64,000 nucleotides of DNA from Ruania halotolerans (lineage in GTDB: Bacteria; Actinomycetota; Actinomycetes; Actinomycetales; Beutenbergiaceae): contig NZ_CP088017.1 of assembly GCF_021049285.1 (NCBI RefSeq), positions 2,739,380 through 2,803,379 on the forward strand. The letters are read 5' to 3'. The position numbers were made by a program, and so were the translations under genes. Under the pieces are notes generated by a model, which made no database searches, was not told the DNA's origin, and worked only from the letters and a program-made list of their open reading frames with translations. Of the stretch, positions 26,742-36,198 are shown piece by piece (positions within the stretch are counted from its first letter, which is position 1; each line of letters opens with the position of its first letter).

Positions 26742-27427
26742 CCTGGCTCCGGGGCAATACCGACCTCATCCTCGATCTGACGGTCGAGCACATTCTGCTG
26801 AGTCTGCTGCCGATCGTCCTCGGGTTCGTGATCGCCATCCCTCTCGGGCAGCTCGCTTGGCGGCAGAAATGGCTGCGCGGTCCGATGCTCTCCCTGGTGG
26901 GGCTGCTCTACACGATCCCCTCGCTCGCGCTATTCGTGCTCCTCCCACCGCTGCTCGGTATCGGCTTCCTCAGCCGGGCGAATCTGATCGTGGCCCTGAC
27001 GATCTACGCGGTCGCGCTGATGACCCGATTTGCCTCGGACGCGTTCGCCTCCGTCGATACCCAGGTACGCCAAGCCGCCGTGGCGATGGGGTACGACGGC
27101 TGGCGGCGCTTCTGGGCGGTGGACCTCCCGCTCGCGGGCCCGGTGTTGTTGGCCGGGTTGCGGGTGGTTGCCGTGAGCACCGTCAGCCTGGTGACGGTCG
27201 GTGTGCTGGTCGGTATCAGCTCCCTGGGTTTTCTGTTCACCGACGGTCTTCAGCGCAATATTCCGATCGAGATCTTCACGGGCATCGTGATGACAGTGGT
27301 GACGGCGCTCGTGCTGGACGGGTTACTCGTTTTGCTCGGCCGCTGGCTGATGCCGTGGTCGCGTAGCGGTGCCCGCGGATCGGACGCCGGACGGCGTGAC
27401 GTGGTCGATACCGAGGTAGCGCGATGA
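26738..27427 (+). CDS. Betaine/choline-type ABC importer permease (OpuCB/ProW-like)
   Basis: A 229-residue inner-membrane permease with about six hydrophobic segments and an EAA-like loop (QVRQAAVAMGYDGWRRFWAVDLP). It starts with a GTG that overlaps the ATPase stop by 4 bp (GTGA). Such importers have two similar permeases, this one and the next. The substrates of the family are glycine betaine, choline, carnitine or proline betaine; the sequence does not tell which. Confidence 0.92.
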   Translation: MTWLRGNTDLILDLTVEHILLSLLPIVLGFVIAIPLGQLAWRQKWLRGPMLSLVGLLYTIPSLALFVLLPPLLGIGFLSRANLIVALTIYAVALMTRFASDAFASVDTQVRQAAVAMGYDGWRRFWAVDLPLAGPVLLAGLRVVAVSTVSLVTVGVLVGISSLGFLFTDGLQRNIPIEIFTGIVMTVVTALVLDGLLVLLGRWLMPWSRSGARGSDAGRRDVVDTEVAR

Positions 27428-28152
27428 ACCCCTTTGCCGATGCGTTCGCGTGGCTCGTGGCCCCCGAACAGCATGAGGGTGCGAACGCTATCGCCGCCCG
27501 GCTCGCCGAGCACATGCTCTACTCCGCTGTCGCCGTCGCCATCTCCGCCGCGATAGCCATCCCGATCGGGTACGCCATCGGGCACACCGGGCGCGGTAAA
27601 CAGATCGCCGTCGCCTTCTCGGGTGCCGCGCGCGCCCTCCCGTCTCTAGGGCTGTTGACCATCCTGACCCTAATCGTGGGTATCGGGCAGGCACCCGTCG
27701 CTGCGACCATCGTTTTCGTGGTGCTCGGTGTGCCCTCGGTGCTCGCCGGGGCGTACGCCGGCGTCGAGGCCGTGGACGATGACGTGGTCGACTCCGCCCG
27801 GTCCATGGGGATGACCGAATGGCAGATCCTGATTCGCGTGGAGGCCCCGATCGGACTTCCATTGCTCATCGGTGGTCTGCGCAGCGCCACCCTGCAGATC
27901 GTCTCGACGGCGGTGCTCGCCGCCTACGTGGGCCTCGGCGGGCTCGGCACATACATCCTGCGAGGGATCAGCCTGAACAGCTACGAGGAGATGCTCGGCG
28001 GAGCGCTCGTGATCGTGGCACTCGCCCTCCTGCTGGACGCAGCCTTCTCGTTGGCCGCGTGGCTCGCCGGGCGCACCTCCCGTCGGCCTGCGCGGAATGC
28101 GAGCATGCCGCCAGTTGTTGCCAGAACGCACCCCCAGGAAGGAACGTCATGA
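27424..28152 (+). CDS. Betaine/choline-type ABC importer permease (OpuCD/ProW-like)
   Basis: Second permease of the importer, 242 residues. The EAA-type loop reads DSARSMGMTEWQILIRVEAP, and the hydrophobic TLQIVSTAVLAAYVGLGGLG is typical of the family. The start overlaps the preceding gene by 4 bp (ATGA) and its stop overlaps the binding-protein start by 4 bp. The short Arg-rich tail is cytoplasmic. It should form the heterodimeric channel with the preceding gene's product. Confidence 0.92.
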   Translation: MNPFADAFAWLVAPEQHEGANAIAARLAEHMLYSAVAVAISAAIAIPIGYAIGHTGRGKQIAVAFSGAARALPSLGLLTILTLIVGIGQAPVAATIVFVVLGVPSVLAGAYAGVEAVDDDVVDSARSMGMTEWQILIRVEAPIGLPLLIGGLRSATLQIVSTAVLAAYVGLGGLGTYILRGISLNSYEEMLGGALVIVALALLLDAAFSLAAWLAGRTSRRPARNASMPPVVARTHPQEGTS

Positions 28153-29108
28153 CAACGCCCCCCTTGCGCCGTCGATTCGGACGCATCCACCCCCGCCGGT
28201 TCGCCGGCGCCGTCGCGGCAGCGTCCGCGCTGACACTGCTCGCCGCGTGCGGAGGATCCTCCGACCCCCTGGAGACCGGTGACGATGAGACACCAGCTGA
28301 TGCCGACTCCTCCGTGGTGGTGGTCGGATCGCAGGCGTACTATTCCAACGAGATCATCGCCGAGATCTACGCTCAGGTGCTCGAGGGTGCCGGCTTCGAG
28401 GTAGAGCGGCAGTTCCAGATCGGCCAGCGGGACAGCTACCTCGCAGCGATGGAAGGCGACGAGGTGGACCTCATCCCGGAATACTCCGGGAATCTGCTCC
28501 AGTTCTACGACTCCGAAACCGAGGCACGCAGCCCGGAGGACGTGGCCGCAGCGCTGCCCGAGGCATTGCCCGAAGGGCTCGCCGTGCTGGACTACGCCGA
28601 GGCACAGGATGCCGACTCCTACAACGTGACCACGGAGTTCTCCGAGTCGAATCAGATCACCTCACTCGCCGACCTCGCCAACTACGACGGCGAGATCACC
28701 ATCGGCGGCAACGCCGAGCTGGAGTCGCGCCCCTACGGCCCCGAGGGCCTGGCAGAGTTCTATGGTGTGGAGGCCGGTTTCCTCACCATCGGCGACAGTG
28801 GCGGCCCGCTGACCAAGGACGCCATCCGGGACGGCACCATCACCATGGGTGACATCTACACCGCTGATCCTGACCTTGCCTCGGGCGAGTTCGTGACACT
28901 CGAGGATCCGGAGAACATGATCCTTGCTCAGAACGTGATCCCGCTGGTGGACGCTGCGCTTGCCGAGGACCTCGCCGCGGAACTGGGCCCGGTGAACGAG
29001 GCACTCACCACCGAGGATCTGATCGCGATGAACGCCCGCAGCGTCGACGAACAACTCGACTCCGCCACGATCGCCACGGACTGGCTCGCTGAGGCAGGAC
29101 TGGCCTGA
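28149..29108 (+). CDS. Betaine/choline-type ABC importer substrate-binding lipoprotein (OpuCC/ProX-like)
   Basis: A 319-residue lipoprotein: Arg-rich start, hydrophobic core, lipobox LLAAC, then an acidic Ser/Asp linker. The body is the OpuAC/ProX type (GSQAYYSNEIIAEIYAQVLE, IPEYSGNLLQFY), with Tyr residues in the positions usually forming the aromatic cage for quaternary amines. The ATG at 28149 has AGGAAGGA 5-6 nt upstream and overlaps the permease stop (ATGA). The separate lipid-anchored receptor and the CBS-free ATPase make this more like the OpuC/Yeh class than the fused OpuA type. Confidence 0.92.
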   Translation: MTTPPLRRRFGRIHPRRFAGAVAAASALTLLAACGGSSDPLETGDDETPADADSSVVVVGSQAYYSNEIIAEIYAQVLEGAGFEVERQFQIGQRDSYLAAMEGDEVDLIPEYSGNLLQFYDSETEARSPEDVAAALPEALPEGLAVLDYAEAQDADSYNVTTEFSESNQITSLADLANYDGEITIGGNAELESRPYGPEGLAEFYGVEAGFLTIGDSGGPLTKDAIRDGTITMGDIYTADPDLASGEFVTLEDPENMILAQNVIPLVDAALAEDLAAELGPVNEALTTEDLIAMNARSVDEQLDSATIATDWLAEAGLA

Positions 29109-29121
29109 GGCCCGGCGTGCG

Positions 29122-29670
29122 ATGAGCAGTGTCAGTTCGATCCTGAGGGACGGATTCAGTCGGGTCACCGAGGAGTTGCACGCCGTCCTCGGTGACCCGC
29201 ACCGCCTCACGCCGGAACACCTGGTGGCCCGGCTCGATCCAGACGCGAACACGATCGCCTGGCTCGCGTGGCACCTGACACGCGTGCAGGACGACCACGT
29301 CAGCGAGGTGGCCGGTCTCGAGCAGCAATGGACCGCTGGCGGCTGGGCTGATCGCTTCGACCTGCCGTTCGAGGTTGCCGACCACGGTTTCGGTCACAGC
29401 AGCGCCCAGGTGGCACAGGTGCGCGGGTTCAGCGCTGCCGACCTGCTCGGCTATCACGACGCCGTCAGCGCGGCCACGACAGGTATTCTGAGCCGGCTCG
29501 ACGAGGCAGACCTGGACCGGGTGGTCGACGATGCCTGGGATCCACCGGTGACCTTGGGGGTGCGGCTGGTGAGCGTGCTGGCGGAGGGTCTCCAGCATGT
29601 CGGCCAGATCGCCTATATCGCCGGCGTCCTGGAACGGTCGGGGCCGGCCGGCTCACCGCAGGCCGAGTAG
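29122..29670 (+). CDS. DinB-like (DUF664/mycothiol-transferase fold) protein
   Basis: A 182-residue four-helix-bundle protein of the DinB/YfiT superfamily. Putative metal-site histidines are visible in IAWLAWHLTRVQDDH and EGLQHVGQIAY. In actinobacteria such proteins include mycothiol-dependent transferases and isomerases; the substrate here is unknown. It begins 13 bp after the substrate-binding-protein gene on the same strand and could be the last gene of that operon, although a functional link is not evident. It is convergent with folC, with one base between their stops. Confidence 0.8.
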   Translation: MSSVSSILRDGFSRVTEELHAVLGDPHRLTPEHLVARLDPDANTIAWLAWHLTRVQDDHVSEVAGLEQQWTAGGWADRFDLPFEVADHGFGHSSAQVAQVRGFSAADLLGYHDAVSAATTGILSRLDEADLDRVVDDAWDPPVTLGVRLVSVLAEGLQHVGQIAYIAGVLERSGPAGSPQAE

Positions 29671-29671
29671 A

Positions 29672-31171
29672 TCAGACGGCGTCCGGCCGCCCAGGCCGCC
29701 GCGGGGGCTTGTCTCTGCCGAATACCGCTCGGGCCTCGGCCGCGAGGATCACCGATCCTGCCACAACAACTCCCGTTCCTGAGGCGATTTGGTCCCGTTC
29801 GCCCTGCTCGGCGAGGTCCGCGGCGAGGGAGATCGCATTCGGCAGGCTCGCCTGCACGTGTACCTGATCAGGATCGAAGACGTCACGCGCAATCTCGGCG
29901 AGGTCGTCGGCGTCCATCGACCGCATCGAGGTGGACTGCGTGATCACCACCTCATCCAGTACCGGCTCGAGCATCGCGAGGATCCCCTCGGCATCCTTCT
30001 CCGCCATCACGCCCACGACTCCTACGAGTCGCGTGAACGCGAACGCCTCCTGCAGCGCCTGCACGAGCACGCTCGCACCGGCCGGGTTGTGCGCTGCGTC
30101 AACGAGTACTGCGGGACTCGAGCGCACCAGCTCCATCCGGCCGGGTGAGGTGGCATCGGCGAATGCTGCCTCGACTACGTCCGCGCCGAGCGCTCCTCCG
30201 CCGAGGAACTGTTCCACCGCCGTCAAGGCGATCAGGGCGTTCTGCGCCTGGTGCGCACCGTGCAGCGGGAGGAAGATGTCGGTGTACAAACCACCGGTCC
30301 CGCGCAGGTTCACCAGTTGGCCGCCAACGGCCACCGCTCGTTCAGCCACCTCGATGTCGTACCCCTGGGCCACCACCCTGGCTCCGCGATCGACGGCACG
30401 CCGGGCGATCACGGCGGCAACCTCGTCTTCCTGCTCGGCCGTCACCACCACGGCCGGCGGATCCAACGCCTTGATGATGCCGGACTTCACCTCAGCGATC
30501 TCCTCGATCGAGTGCCCGAGCCACCTCTCGTGATCGCGGGCAATGGGCGTCAGCACAGCGACATCGCCATCGATCACGTTGGTGGAGTCCCACTCCCCGC
30601 CAAGTCCCACCTCAACCACTGCCACGTCCACCGGGGCGTCCGCGAACGCGGCGAAGGCGAAGGCGGAAAGCACCTCGAAGAAATTCAGCCGCGGGTTACC
30701 CTCAGCCTCCAGCTGGGCATCCACGATCTGCACGAACGGCTCGATATCGTGCCAGACCTGCACGAATGCCGCGGCGGAGATCGGCTCACCATCGATCGCG
30801 ATCCGCTCTCGCACATTGTGCAGGTGCGGCGACGTGAACCGGCCCGTGCGCAGCCCCATCTCGCGGAGCAGGCGCTCCACCATCCGCGCGGTCGAGGTCT
30901 TGCCGTTCGTTCCGGTCAGATGGATCGCCCGGTAGGCGCGCTCTGGGTGACCGAGCAGGTCCACCAGGGCCGCTACCCGATCAATCGTCGGCGTGATCTT
31001 GTGCTCCGGTGCCCGGGAGAGAATCTCGGCGTAGATCGCCTTGGCCTGCTCCTCTGCCTCGACGTCTGCTGCTCGCGCCGCCGCATCCGGACCGGGGGCG
31101 TCACCGGCAGCACCGCCGGTGCGGATCCCGGACGTGTCGGGCAACGACCTCCCCTGCTCGTCCTCGCTCAT
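29672..31171 (-). CDS. folC: Folylpolyglutamate synthase/dihydrofolate synthase
   Basis: A 499-residue Mur-ligase-type enzyme that adds glutamate to dihydropteroate and to folates. Visible: ATP loop [13 protein letters not shown], the [11 protein letters not shown] segment, [13 protein letters not shown] and DAAHNPAGA. The N-terminal ~45 residues are a low-complexity, acidic extension. The ATG at 31171 overlaps the ileS stop by 4 bp (ATGA), so it is coupled to ileS; the frame upstream of this is ileS sequence. The order ileS-folC is standard for actinobacteria, but the usual next gene, DUF4233, lies 11 kb away. Confidence 0.95.
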   Translation of the reverse strand: MSEDEQGRSLPDTSGIRTGGAAGDAPGPDAAARAADVEAEEQAKAIYAEILSRAPEHKITPTIDRVAALVDLLGHPERAYRAIHLTGTNGKTSTARMVERLLREMGLRTGRFTSPHLHNVRERIAIDGEPISAAAFVQVWHDIEPFVQIVDAQLEAEGNPRLNFFEVLSAFAFAAFADAPVDVAVVEVGLGGEWDSTNVIDGDVAVLTPIARDHERWLGHSIEEIAEVKSGIIKALDPPAVVVTAEQEDEVAAVIARRAVDRGARVVAQGYDIEVAERAVAVGGQLVNLRGTGGLYTDIFLPLHGAHQAQNALIALTAVEQFLGGGALGADVVEAAFADATSPGRMELVRSSPAVLVDAAHNPAGASVLVQALQEAFAFTRLVGVVGVMAEKDAEGILAMLEPVLDEVVITQSTSMRSMDADDLAEIARDVFDPDQVHVQASLPNAISLAADLAEQGERDQIASGTGVVVAGSVILAAEARAVFGRDKPPRRPGRPDAV

Positions 31172-34100
31172 TGCTCCACCTTGCTGAGATCGATCCCGAC
31201 CACCCGATCGTCCTCGCCCATCACCGGCGCTGCGTCCACGTGCACGTTCACCGCGAGGGTCTCCGCGGCGATGAAGTCCGTCCGATCCACCACCGCCTGC
31301 GCCCATTGGCCTGGCACCCCGAGCGCGAGGGTGATCCGGTCGGCCACGTGCAGCCCGGCGCTCTTGCGCGCGTCTTGGACCTGCCGCACCACATCGCGGG
31401 CGTACCCGTCACCGAGCAATTCATCATCCAGTTCGAGGTCGAGCACCACGAACCCACCACCGGGCAGCACGCCCGCGGCGATCGTGTCACCGAACCGGTC
31501 CTCGATCTCGGTGGTCAAAGTGAACTCGCCCTCCTCGAGCGCGATTCCGTCCACGCTGACCCGGCCCTCGGCGTCCTGCTGCCAGGCTCCACTGCGCGCC
31601 CCGGCGATCGCCCGCTGCACATCCTTGCCGAGGCGCGGCCCGGCCGCGCGGGCGTTCACCGTGAGCTTGGTGTACACGCCGTACTCTGCCGCTGCACCGT
31701 CGGAGAGGTCGAGCACGGCCACGTCCTTGACGTTGACCTCCTCGGCCACCAGATCGGTGAACGGGGCGAGAATCGTCGGGTCGGTCACGGCCGCCCGCAC
31801 ACTACGCAACGGCTGGCGCACCCGTAACTGGTTCGCCTTGCGCAACCCGTGCGTCACGGAGACGACGTCCCGCACGGCGTCCATCGCCGTCACCAGGTGC
31901 TCGTCTGCCACCAGGGCCGCCGCAGCGGGGTCGGCCTCGGCGGATGCACCAGGGACGGGCCAGTCGCTCAGGTGCACACTGCGCCCACCGGTCAGGCCAC
32001 GCCAGACCTCCTCGGCGATCATCGGCGCGAGCGGGGCCAGCACTCGCAGCAGCACCTCGAGCGAGGCGTAGAGCGTGTGATATGCCCCCTCGTCCTCATC
32101 CCAGAACCGCTGCCGCGAGGTGCGCACGTACCAGTTGGTGAGCATGTCCAGGTGCTCGCGCAGCCTGCCCACTGCACCGGCGATCTCATAGGACTCCAGG
32201 TCGGCGCGAACGTTCTCGACCAGTGACCGGGTACGCGCCAGCACATACCTGTCCATCTCATCGAGGTCAGGCACCTCCTCGGGTCGCGGGGCGCGCGCGT
32301 CGATCCCGGTGCCGTCGTTACAGGTGTTCGCGTAGAGGCTGAAGAAGTACCAGGTGTTCCACAGCGGTAGCAGCACCTGGCGGACCTGATCGCGGATCGA
32401 CTCCTCGGCCACCACGAGGTTCCCGCCGCGCAGCACCGGCGAGCCCATCAGCGAAAGTCGCACCGCGTCCGAACCATGCTGGTGGAACATGGCCATCGGA
32501 TCGGGGAAGTTGCGCAGCGACTTGCTCGCCTTGCGGCCGTCATCGCCCAGGATGATGCCGTGCGAGACGCAGGTGCGGAACGCGGGCCGGTCGAACAGGG
32601 CGGTGGCCAGCACGTGCAGCGTGTAGAACCAGCCGCGGGTCTGCCCGATGTACTCCACGATGAAGTCACCCGGGTAGTGGTTCTCGAACCACTCGGAGTT
32701 CTCGAACGGGTAGTGCACCTGGGCGAACGGCATCGATCCGGAGTCGAACCACACGTCGAACACGTCCGGGATCCGGCGCATCGTGGCGTTCCCAGTCGGG
32801 TCATCCGGGTTGGCACGGGTGAGCTCGTCGATGAAGGGGCGGTGCAGGTCCCTCACCTGGACGCCGAAGTCGGCCTCCAGCTCGGCCAGGGAGCCGTACA
32901 CGTCGATCCGCGGGTAGGCGGGGTCGTCGCTCACCCACACCGGGATCGGAGTGCCCCAGTACCTGTTCCGGGAGATGGACCAGTCACGGGCTCCTCCGAG
33001 CCATTTGCCGAACTGACCGTCCTTGATGTGCTCAGGAACCCAGGTGATCTGGTCGTTGAGTTCGACCATCCGGTCCCGGAACTCGGTCACCTTCACGAAC
33101 CAGGAGGAGACCGCCCGGTAGATGAGGGGGTTCTTGCAGCGCCAGCAGTGCGGGTAGGAGTGGTCGTACGTCTCGTGCCGCAGCAGAACCGCACCCTGAC
33201 CGGTGGCGCCGCCGGTGCCAGCCTTCAGGTCCTTGATGATCTGCGGGTTGGCGTCGAAGACGTTCATCCCGGCGTAGTCGGGCACCTCTGCGTCGAACTT
33301 CCCGGCGGAGTCCACCGGTGTGGCCGGCTCGATGCCTGCGGCATCGGTGACCACCTTGTCTTCTTCACCGTAGGCGGGAGCGATGTGCACGATGCCGGTG
33401 CCGTCATCGGTGGTGACGTAGTCGGCGAGGAGCACCTGGTGGGCATTCTCCCGGCCGGCGAAGTAGCTGAACGGCGGCGCGTAGCGCGTGCCGGCCAGGT
33501 CGGCGCCGCGGACGGTGGCGAGAACCTGCGGCTCCTCCCCCAGCTCCCGCGCATAGGCGGCCATTCGTGCCTGCGCCAGCACGAAACGGCGCCCATCCCC
33601 GCCGGCCACGAGCACGTAGTCCACCTCAGGGTGGACGGCGGTGGCGAGGTTCGAGGGAACTGTCCACGGGGTGGTGGTCCAGATCAGCAGGTGCGCCCCG
33701 GTGAGTTCGACACCAGCGGCTGCGGTCGCGGCGCGTTCGGACGGTTCGATGATCTGGAAGCCCACGGTGATCGCCGGATCCTGACGCATCTGGTAGACGT
33801 CGTCGTCCATCCGCAGTTCGTGGTTGGACAGCGGTGTCTCATCCCGCCAGCAGTAGGGCAGCACGCGGTAGCCCTCATAGGCCAGCCCCTTGTCGTAGAG
33901 GCTCTTGAACGCCCAGAGCACCGACTCCATGTAGGACAGATCGAGCGTCTTGTAGTCGTTCTCGAAGTCCACCCACCGAGCCTGCCGGGTGACGTACTCC
34001 TCCCACTCCTTGGTGTAGCGCAGTACGGATTCGCGGCATTCCTTGTTGAAGGCCTCGAGCCCCATCTCTTCGATCTGGGTCTTGTCGGTGATGCCGAGGA

Positions 34101-34449
34101 TCCGCTCAGCCTCGAGCTCCGCAGGCAGGCCGTGCGTGTCCCAGCCGAACCGGCGCTCCACTCGCTTGCCGAGCATCGTCTGGAACCGGGGCACGACGTC
34201 CTTGACGTACCCGGTCAGCAGGTGCCCGTAGTGCGGCAGCCCGTTGGCGAACGGCGGTCCGTCATAGAAGACGAATTCGTTCTCACCGTTCTCACCGGCG
34301 GGGCGGTTCTCGATCGACGCGGCGAACGTACCGTCGTCCTTCCAGTACGCCAGCACGTGCTCTTCGACGGCGGGGAAGCTCGGGGAGGGCTGCACGGCCT
34401 CGGCCTCGGTGTGGCGCGGGTAGTGCAACTCGTGGCGCTCGGTGGTCAT
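31168..34449 (-). CDS. ileS: Isoleucine-tRNA ligase
   Basis: Class I aminoacyl-tRNA synthetase of 1093 residues, the length of the actinobacterial/eukaryote-like IleRS type. HIGH-type motif HYGH at residues 73-76, KASKS (KMSKS variant) near residue 640, a CP1 editing insertion and a C-terminal anticodon-binding domain are present. The larger, DUF5915-like C-terminus is typical of IleRS forms that are often less sensitive to mupirocin; that is family knowledge, not shown here. The start is ATG 34449 with AAGGA about 9 nt upstream. The open frame extends 35 codons upstream, but that stretch encodes the T-box RNA and should not be translated. Confidence 0.97.
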   Translation of the reverse strand: MTTERHELHYPRHTEAEAVQPSPSFPAVEEHVLAYWKDDGTFAASIENRPAGENGENEFVFYDGPPFANGLPHYGHLLTGYVKDVVPRFQTMLGKRVERRFGWDTHGLPAELEAERILGITDKTQIEEMGLEAFNKECRESVLRYTKEWEEYVTRQARWVDFENDYKTLDLSYMESVLWAFKSLYDKGLAYEGYRVLPYCWRDETPLSNHELRMDDDVYQMRQDPAITVGFQIIEPSERAATAAAGVELTGAHLLIWTTTPWTVPSNLATAVHPEVDYVLVAGGDGRRFVLAQARMAAYARELGEEPQVLATVRGADLAGTRYAPPFSYFAGRENAHQVLLADYVTTDDGTGIVHIAPAYGEEDKVVTDAAGIEPATPVDSAGKFDAEVPDYAGMNVFDANPQIIKDLKAGTGGATGQGAVLLRHETYDHSYPHCWRCKNPLIYRAVSSWFVKVTEFRDRMVELNDQITWVPEHIKDGQFGKWLGGARDWSISRNRYWGTPIPVWVSDDPAYPRIDVYGSLAELEADFGVQVRDLHRPFIDELTRANPDDPTGNATMRRIPDVFDVWFDSGSMPFAQVHYPFENSEWFENHYPGDFIVEYIGQTRGWFYTLHVLATALFDRPAFRTCVSHGIILGDDGRKASKSLRNFPDPMAMFHQHGSDAVRLSLMGSPVLRGGNLVVAEESIRDQVRQVLLPLWNTWYFFSLYANTCNDGTGIDARAPRPEEVPDLDEMDRYVLARTRSLVENVRADLESYEIAGAVGRLREHLDMLTNWYVRTSRQRFWDEDEGAYHTLYASLEVLLRVLAPLAPMIAEEVWRGLTGGRSVHLSDWPVPGASAEADPAAAALVADEHLVTAMDAVRDVVSVTHGLRKANQLRVRQPLRSVRAAVTDPTILAPFTDLVAEEVNVKDVAVLDLSDGAAAEYGVYTKLTVNARAAGPRLGKDVQRAIAGARSGAWQQDAEGRVSVDGIALEEGEFTLTTEIEDRFGDTIAAGVLPGGGFVVLDLELDDELLGDGYARDVVRQVQDARKSAGLHVADRITLALGVPGQWAQAVVDRTDFIAAETLAVNVHVDAAPVMGEDDRVVGIDLSKVEQ

Positions 34450-34464
34450 CTGCGCTGTCCTTCG

Positions 34465-34675
34465 ACGGTTTCGATCCTCCTCGAGGACGATTCGCACCCG
34501 AACGGGTGCGACCGCGGTACCACCTCGTTTGCCACGGGCGCCGAGTCGACGCACGCAACCACTTCGTTCCGGGCTGTGACGGGCCTACCCGTCCGGTTCT
34601 ACTGAGCCCCGCTGGTAGGTGGGGCCGTTCTTCCGGAAGGCTCACCGGTGATGGCCGGGTCAGTGCCTGTGCAGC
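34465..34675 (-). promoter_or_regulatory. T-box riboswitch (Ile) in the ileS leader, probably translational
   Basis: The minus strand carries the T-box core at 34529-34512 (AACGAGGTGGTACCGCGG), whose UGGU would pair with the ACCA end of uncharged tRNA-Ile. Upstream is a very short stem I (CCGG...CCGG) presenting the Ile codon ATC at 34652-34650, then the GGTGAGCCTTCCGGAAGAACGG and GTAGAACCGGACGGG segments expected of stems II/III. No terminator with a U-run follows. Instead GTCCT at 34488-34484 can pair with the AGGAC Shine-Dalgarno at 34461-34457, so control of translation start by ribosome-site sequestration is likely, as in other actinobacterial ileS T-boxes. Confidence 0.9.
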
Positions 34676-34698
34676 CAGTCTAGCCTGAGCCGAGCCCT

Positions 34699-36198
34699 CT
34701 ACCACTCCTTGAGCTCTCGCGGCGCCGCCGCGTCCCCGAGCTCGGCGCGGGCCCGCGCGTGCAGGTCCGCCAGGTCGACCTGCCCGGCAACCCGTGCATG
34801 CAGCACCTCGCCCAAACGGGTGTCCGCCACGGCGGTCACCTCGACGCGGTCGACACCGGGCTGCCGCTCCAGCCACGCAGCCACCTCCCTCAGGTTGACC
34901 CGGTGTCCGCCAACGATCACCGTTCCGTCTCCACGGCCGGCGAGAGTCAGTCGGCCGGCCGCATCGAGACGTCCCCGGTCCCCGGTGTGCGTCCAGGGGT
35001 GTTCTCCGGCGGCGCGCCACGGTGAGCACACCATGACCTGGCCCACCTCCCCACGAGGCAGGATCTGGCCGGTGACATCCTGGATCTCGAGTGTCACACC
35101 CGTCGCCGGGCGGCCGACAGTCGCCGGGTCTGCGGTGAGGTCTGCTGGGCGGGCGATGGTGACCGTCCCGGATTCAGTGGTGCCGTAGTAGTTGACGAGC
35201 ACCTCACCCGCGATGGCCCGGACCTGCTCGACGAGAGCGGTGGAGGTCGGTGCCGATCCCACCACGATGCGTCGCAGCGGCAACCGGGGACTGTCCGGCC
35301 CTGACATCAAGTCGGCCAGTTGGGTGGGAAGACCGACCCAGGTTGCCACCCGATGGTCGACGATCGCGGCTCGACCGTGATCGCCATGGCGGGAGGCACC
35401 AAGCAGCACTGGCGCCCCCACCAGGAGACCGGCGGCGAGCGCGGAGAGGCCATGTCCATGGCTCAGCGGTGCGGCCACGAGCATCGGCTCACCCCGCCGG
35501 GCTCCCAGAGCCGCGGCGAGAGAGATGACCGTCGGCACCTGCGGCCAGCCGACGCTGCGCTCGGTACGCGAGTGCGGGGCGCCGGTGCTGCCAGAGCTGT
35601 GCACCACGAGCGCTGCGGCGGCGGGTCTCTTCCGTGGCCGCGGCACCACGCTGTCAGGGCGTAGCAGCGCCGCGCGCACGTCCACCGTGCGCCCCGTTGC
35701 GGTGACCGGCGCGTGAAGCGGGCCGTCGTGCAGAATCACCCCCACGTCGTCAGCCAGGGCTTGTCGTCGGGCCTGATCACCGGCTCGTGGGCTCAGCAAC
35801 GTCAAATCGATCCCGAGGGCGCCGGCCGCGATGATCACGGCCACCAGGCCGCGATGGTCACCGAGGATGGCCACCGCACGCGGTGGCGGGTCCCCGATCG
35901 CGGCCATGATCCGCTGCACGGCAGTACCGAGCTCGGCCCCGGTGACGGCACCGTCGTCGTCGAACAGGAGGGGATGGTCCGCCGACCGGTGGACTGCCCA
36001 CAGACCCACACCGGCGAGGGTGCTGCCGTGCCGGACCAGCGCCGCGAGGGCAGGGAGGTCACGTGGGCGTGGGCGTATCGCCCGCGCCAGAGCAGCGGCC
36101 TCGGGCACGAGATACCAGCGTGAGCGGGTGACTCGGGCGAGGGCAGCGTGCCGTGACCCTCGCCGCGCCCTGCGAGCCAGGCCCCGGGGCCGCGTCAC
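34699..36198 (-). CDS. AMP-dependent acyl-CoA synthetase/ligase-like protein, short C-terminus
   Basis: An adenylate-forming enzyme of 499 residues. The AMP-binding core is recognisable: VVHSSGSTGAP (A3), VNYYGTTESG (A5), THTGDRGRL (A7) and RGDGTVIVGGHRVN (A8). The chain ends at LGDAAAPRELKEW, where family members continue 25-40 residues to the A10 Lys that catalyses adenylation, so that Lys is missing. No frame-shifted continuation is visible downstream. The start is GTG 36198, overlapping the SDR stop by 4 bp, with GAGGGCG upstream. The N-terminal ~35 residues are Arg-rich. The substrate is unknown; impaired or altered chemistry is an inference. Confidence 0.8.
   Translation of the reverse strand: MTRPRGLARRARRGSRHAALARVTRSRWYLVPEAAALARAIRPRPRDLPALAALVRHGSTLAGVGLWAVHRSADHPLLFDDDGAVTGAELGTAVQRIMAAIGDPPPRAVAILGDHRGLVAVIIAAGALGIDLTLLSPRAGDQARRQALADDVGVILHDGPLHAPVTATGRTVDVRAALLRPDSVVPRPRKRPAAAALVVHSSGSTGAPHSRTERSVGWPQVPTVISLAAALGARRGEPMLVAAPLSHGHGLSALAAGLLVGAPVLLGASRHGDHGRAAIVDHRVATWVGLPTQLADLMSGPDSPRLPLRRIVVGSAPTSTALVEQVRAIAGEVLVNYYGTTESGTVTIARPADLTADPATVGRPATGVTLEIQDVTGQILPRGEVGQVMVCSPWRAAGEHPWTHTGDRGRLDAAGRLTLAGRGDGTVIVGGHRVNLREVAAWLERQPGVDRVEVTAVADTRLGEVLHARVAGQVDLADLHARARAELGDAAAPRELKEW

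Noticed and set aside
34450-34554. An N-terminal extension of IleRS by 35 residues
   Set aside because: These codons are the T-box RNA itself; the start at 34449 has a ribosome site and the normal IleRS N-terminus.
32476-34605. A 709-codon open frame on the plus strand opposite ileS
   Set aside because: It mirrors ileS and the T-box leader and shows no recognisable motif; ileS has full catalytic motifs.
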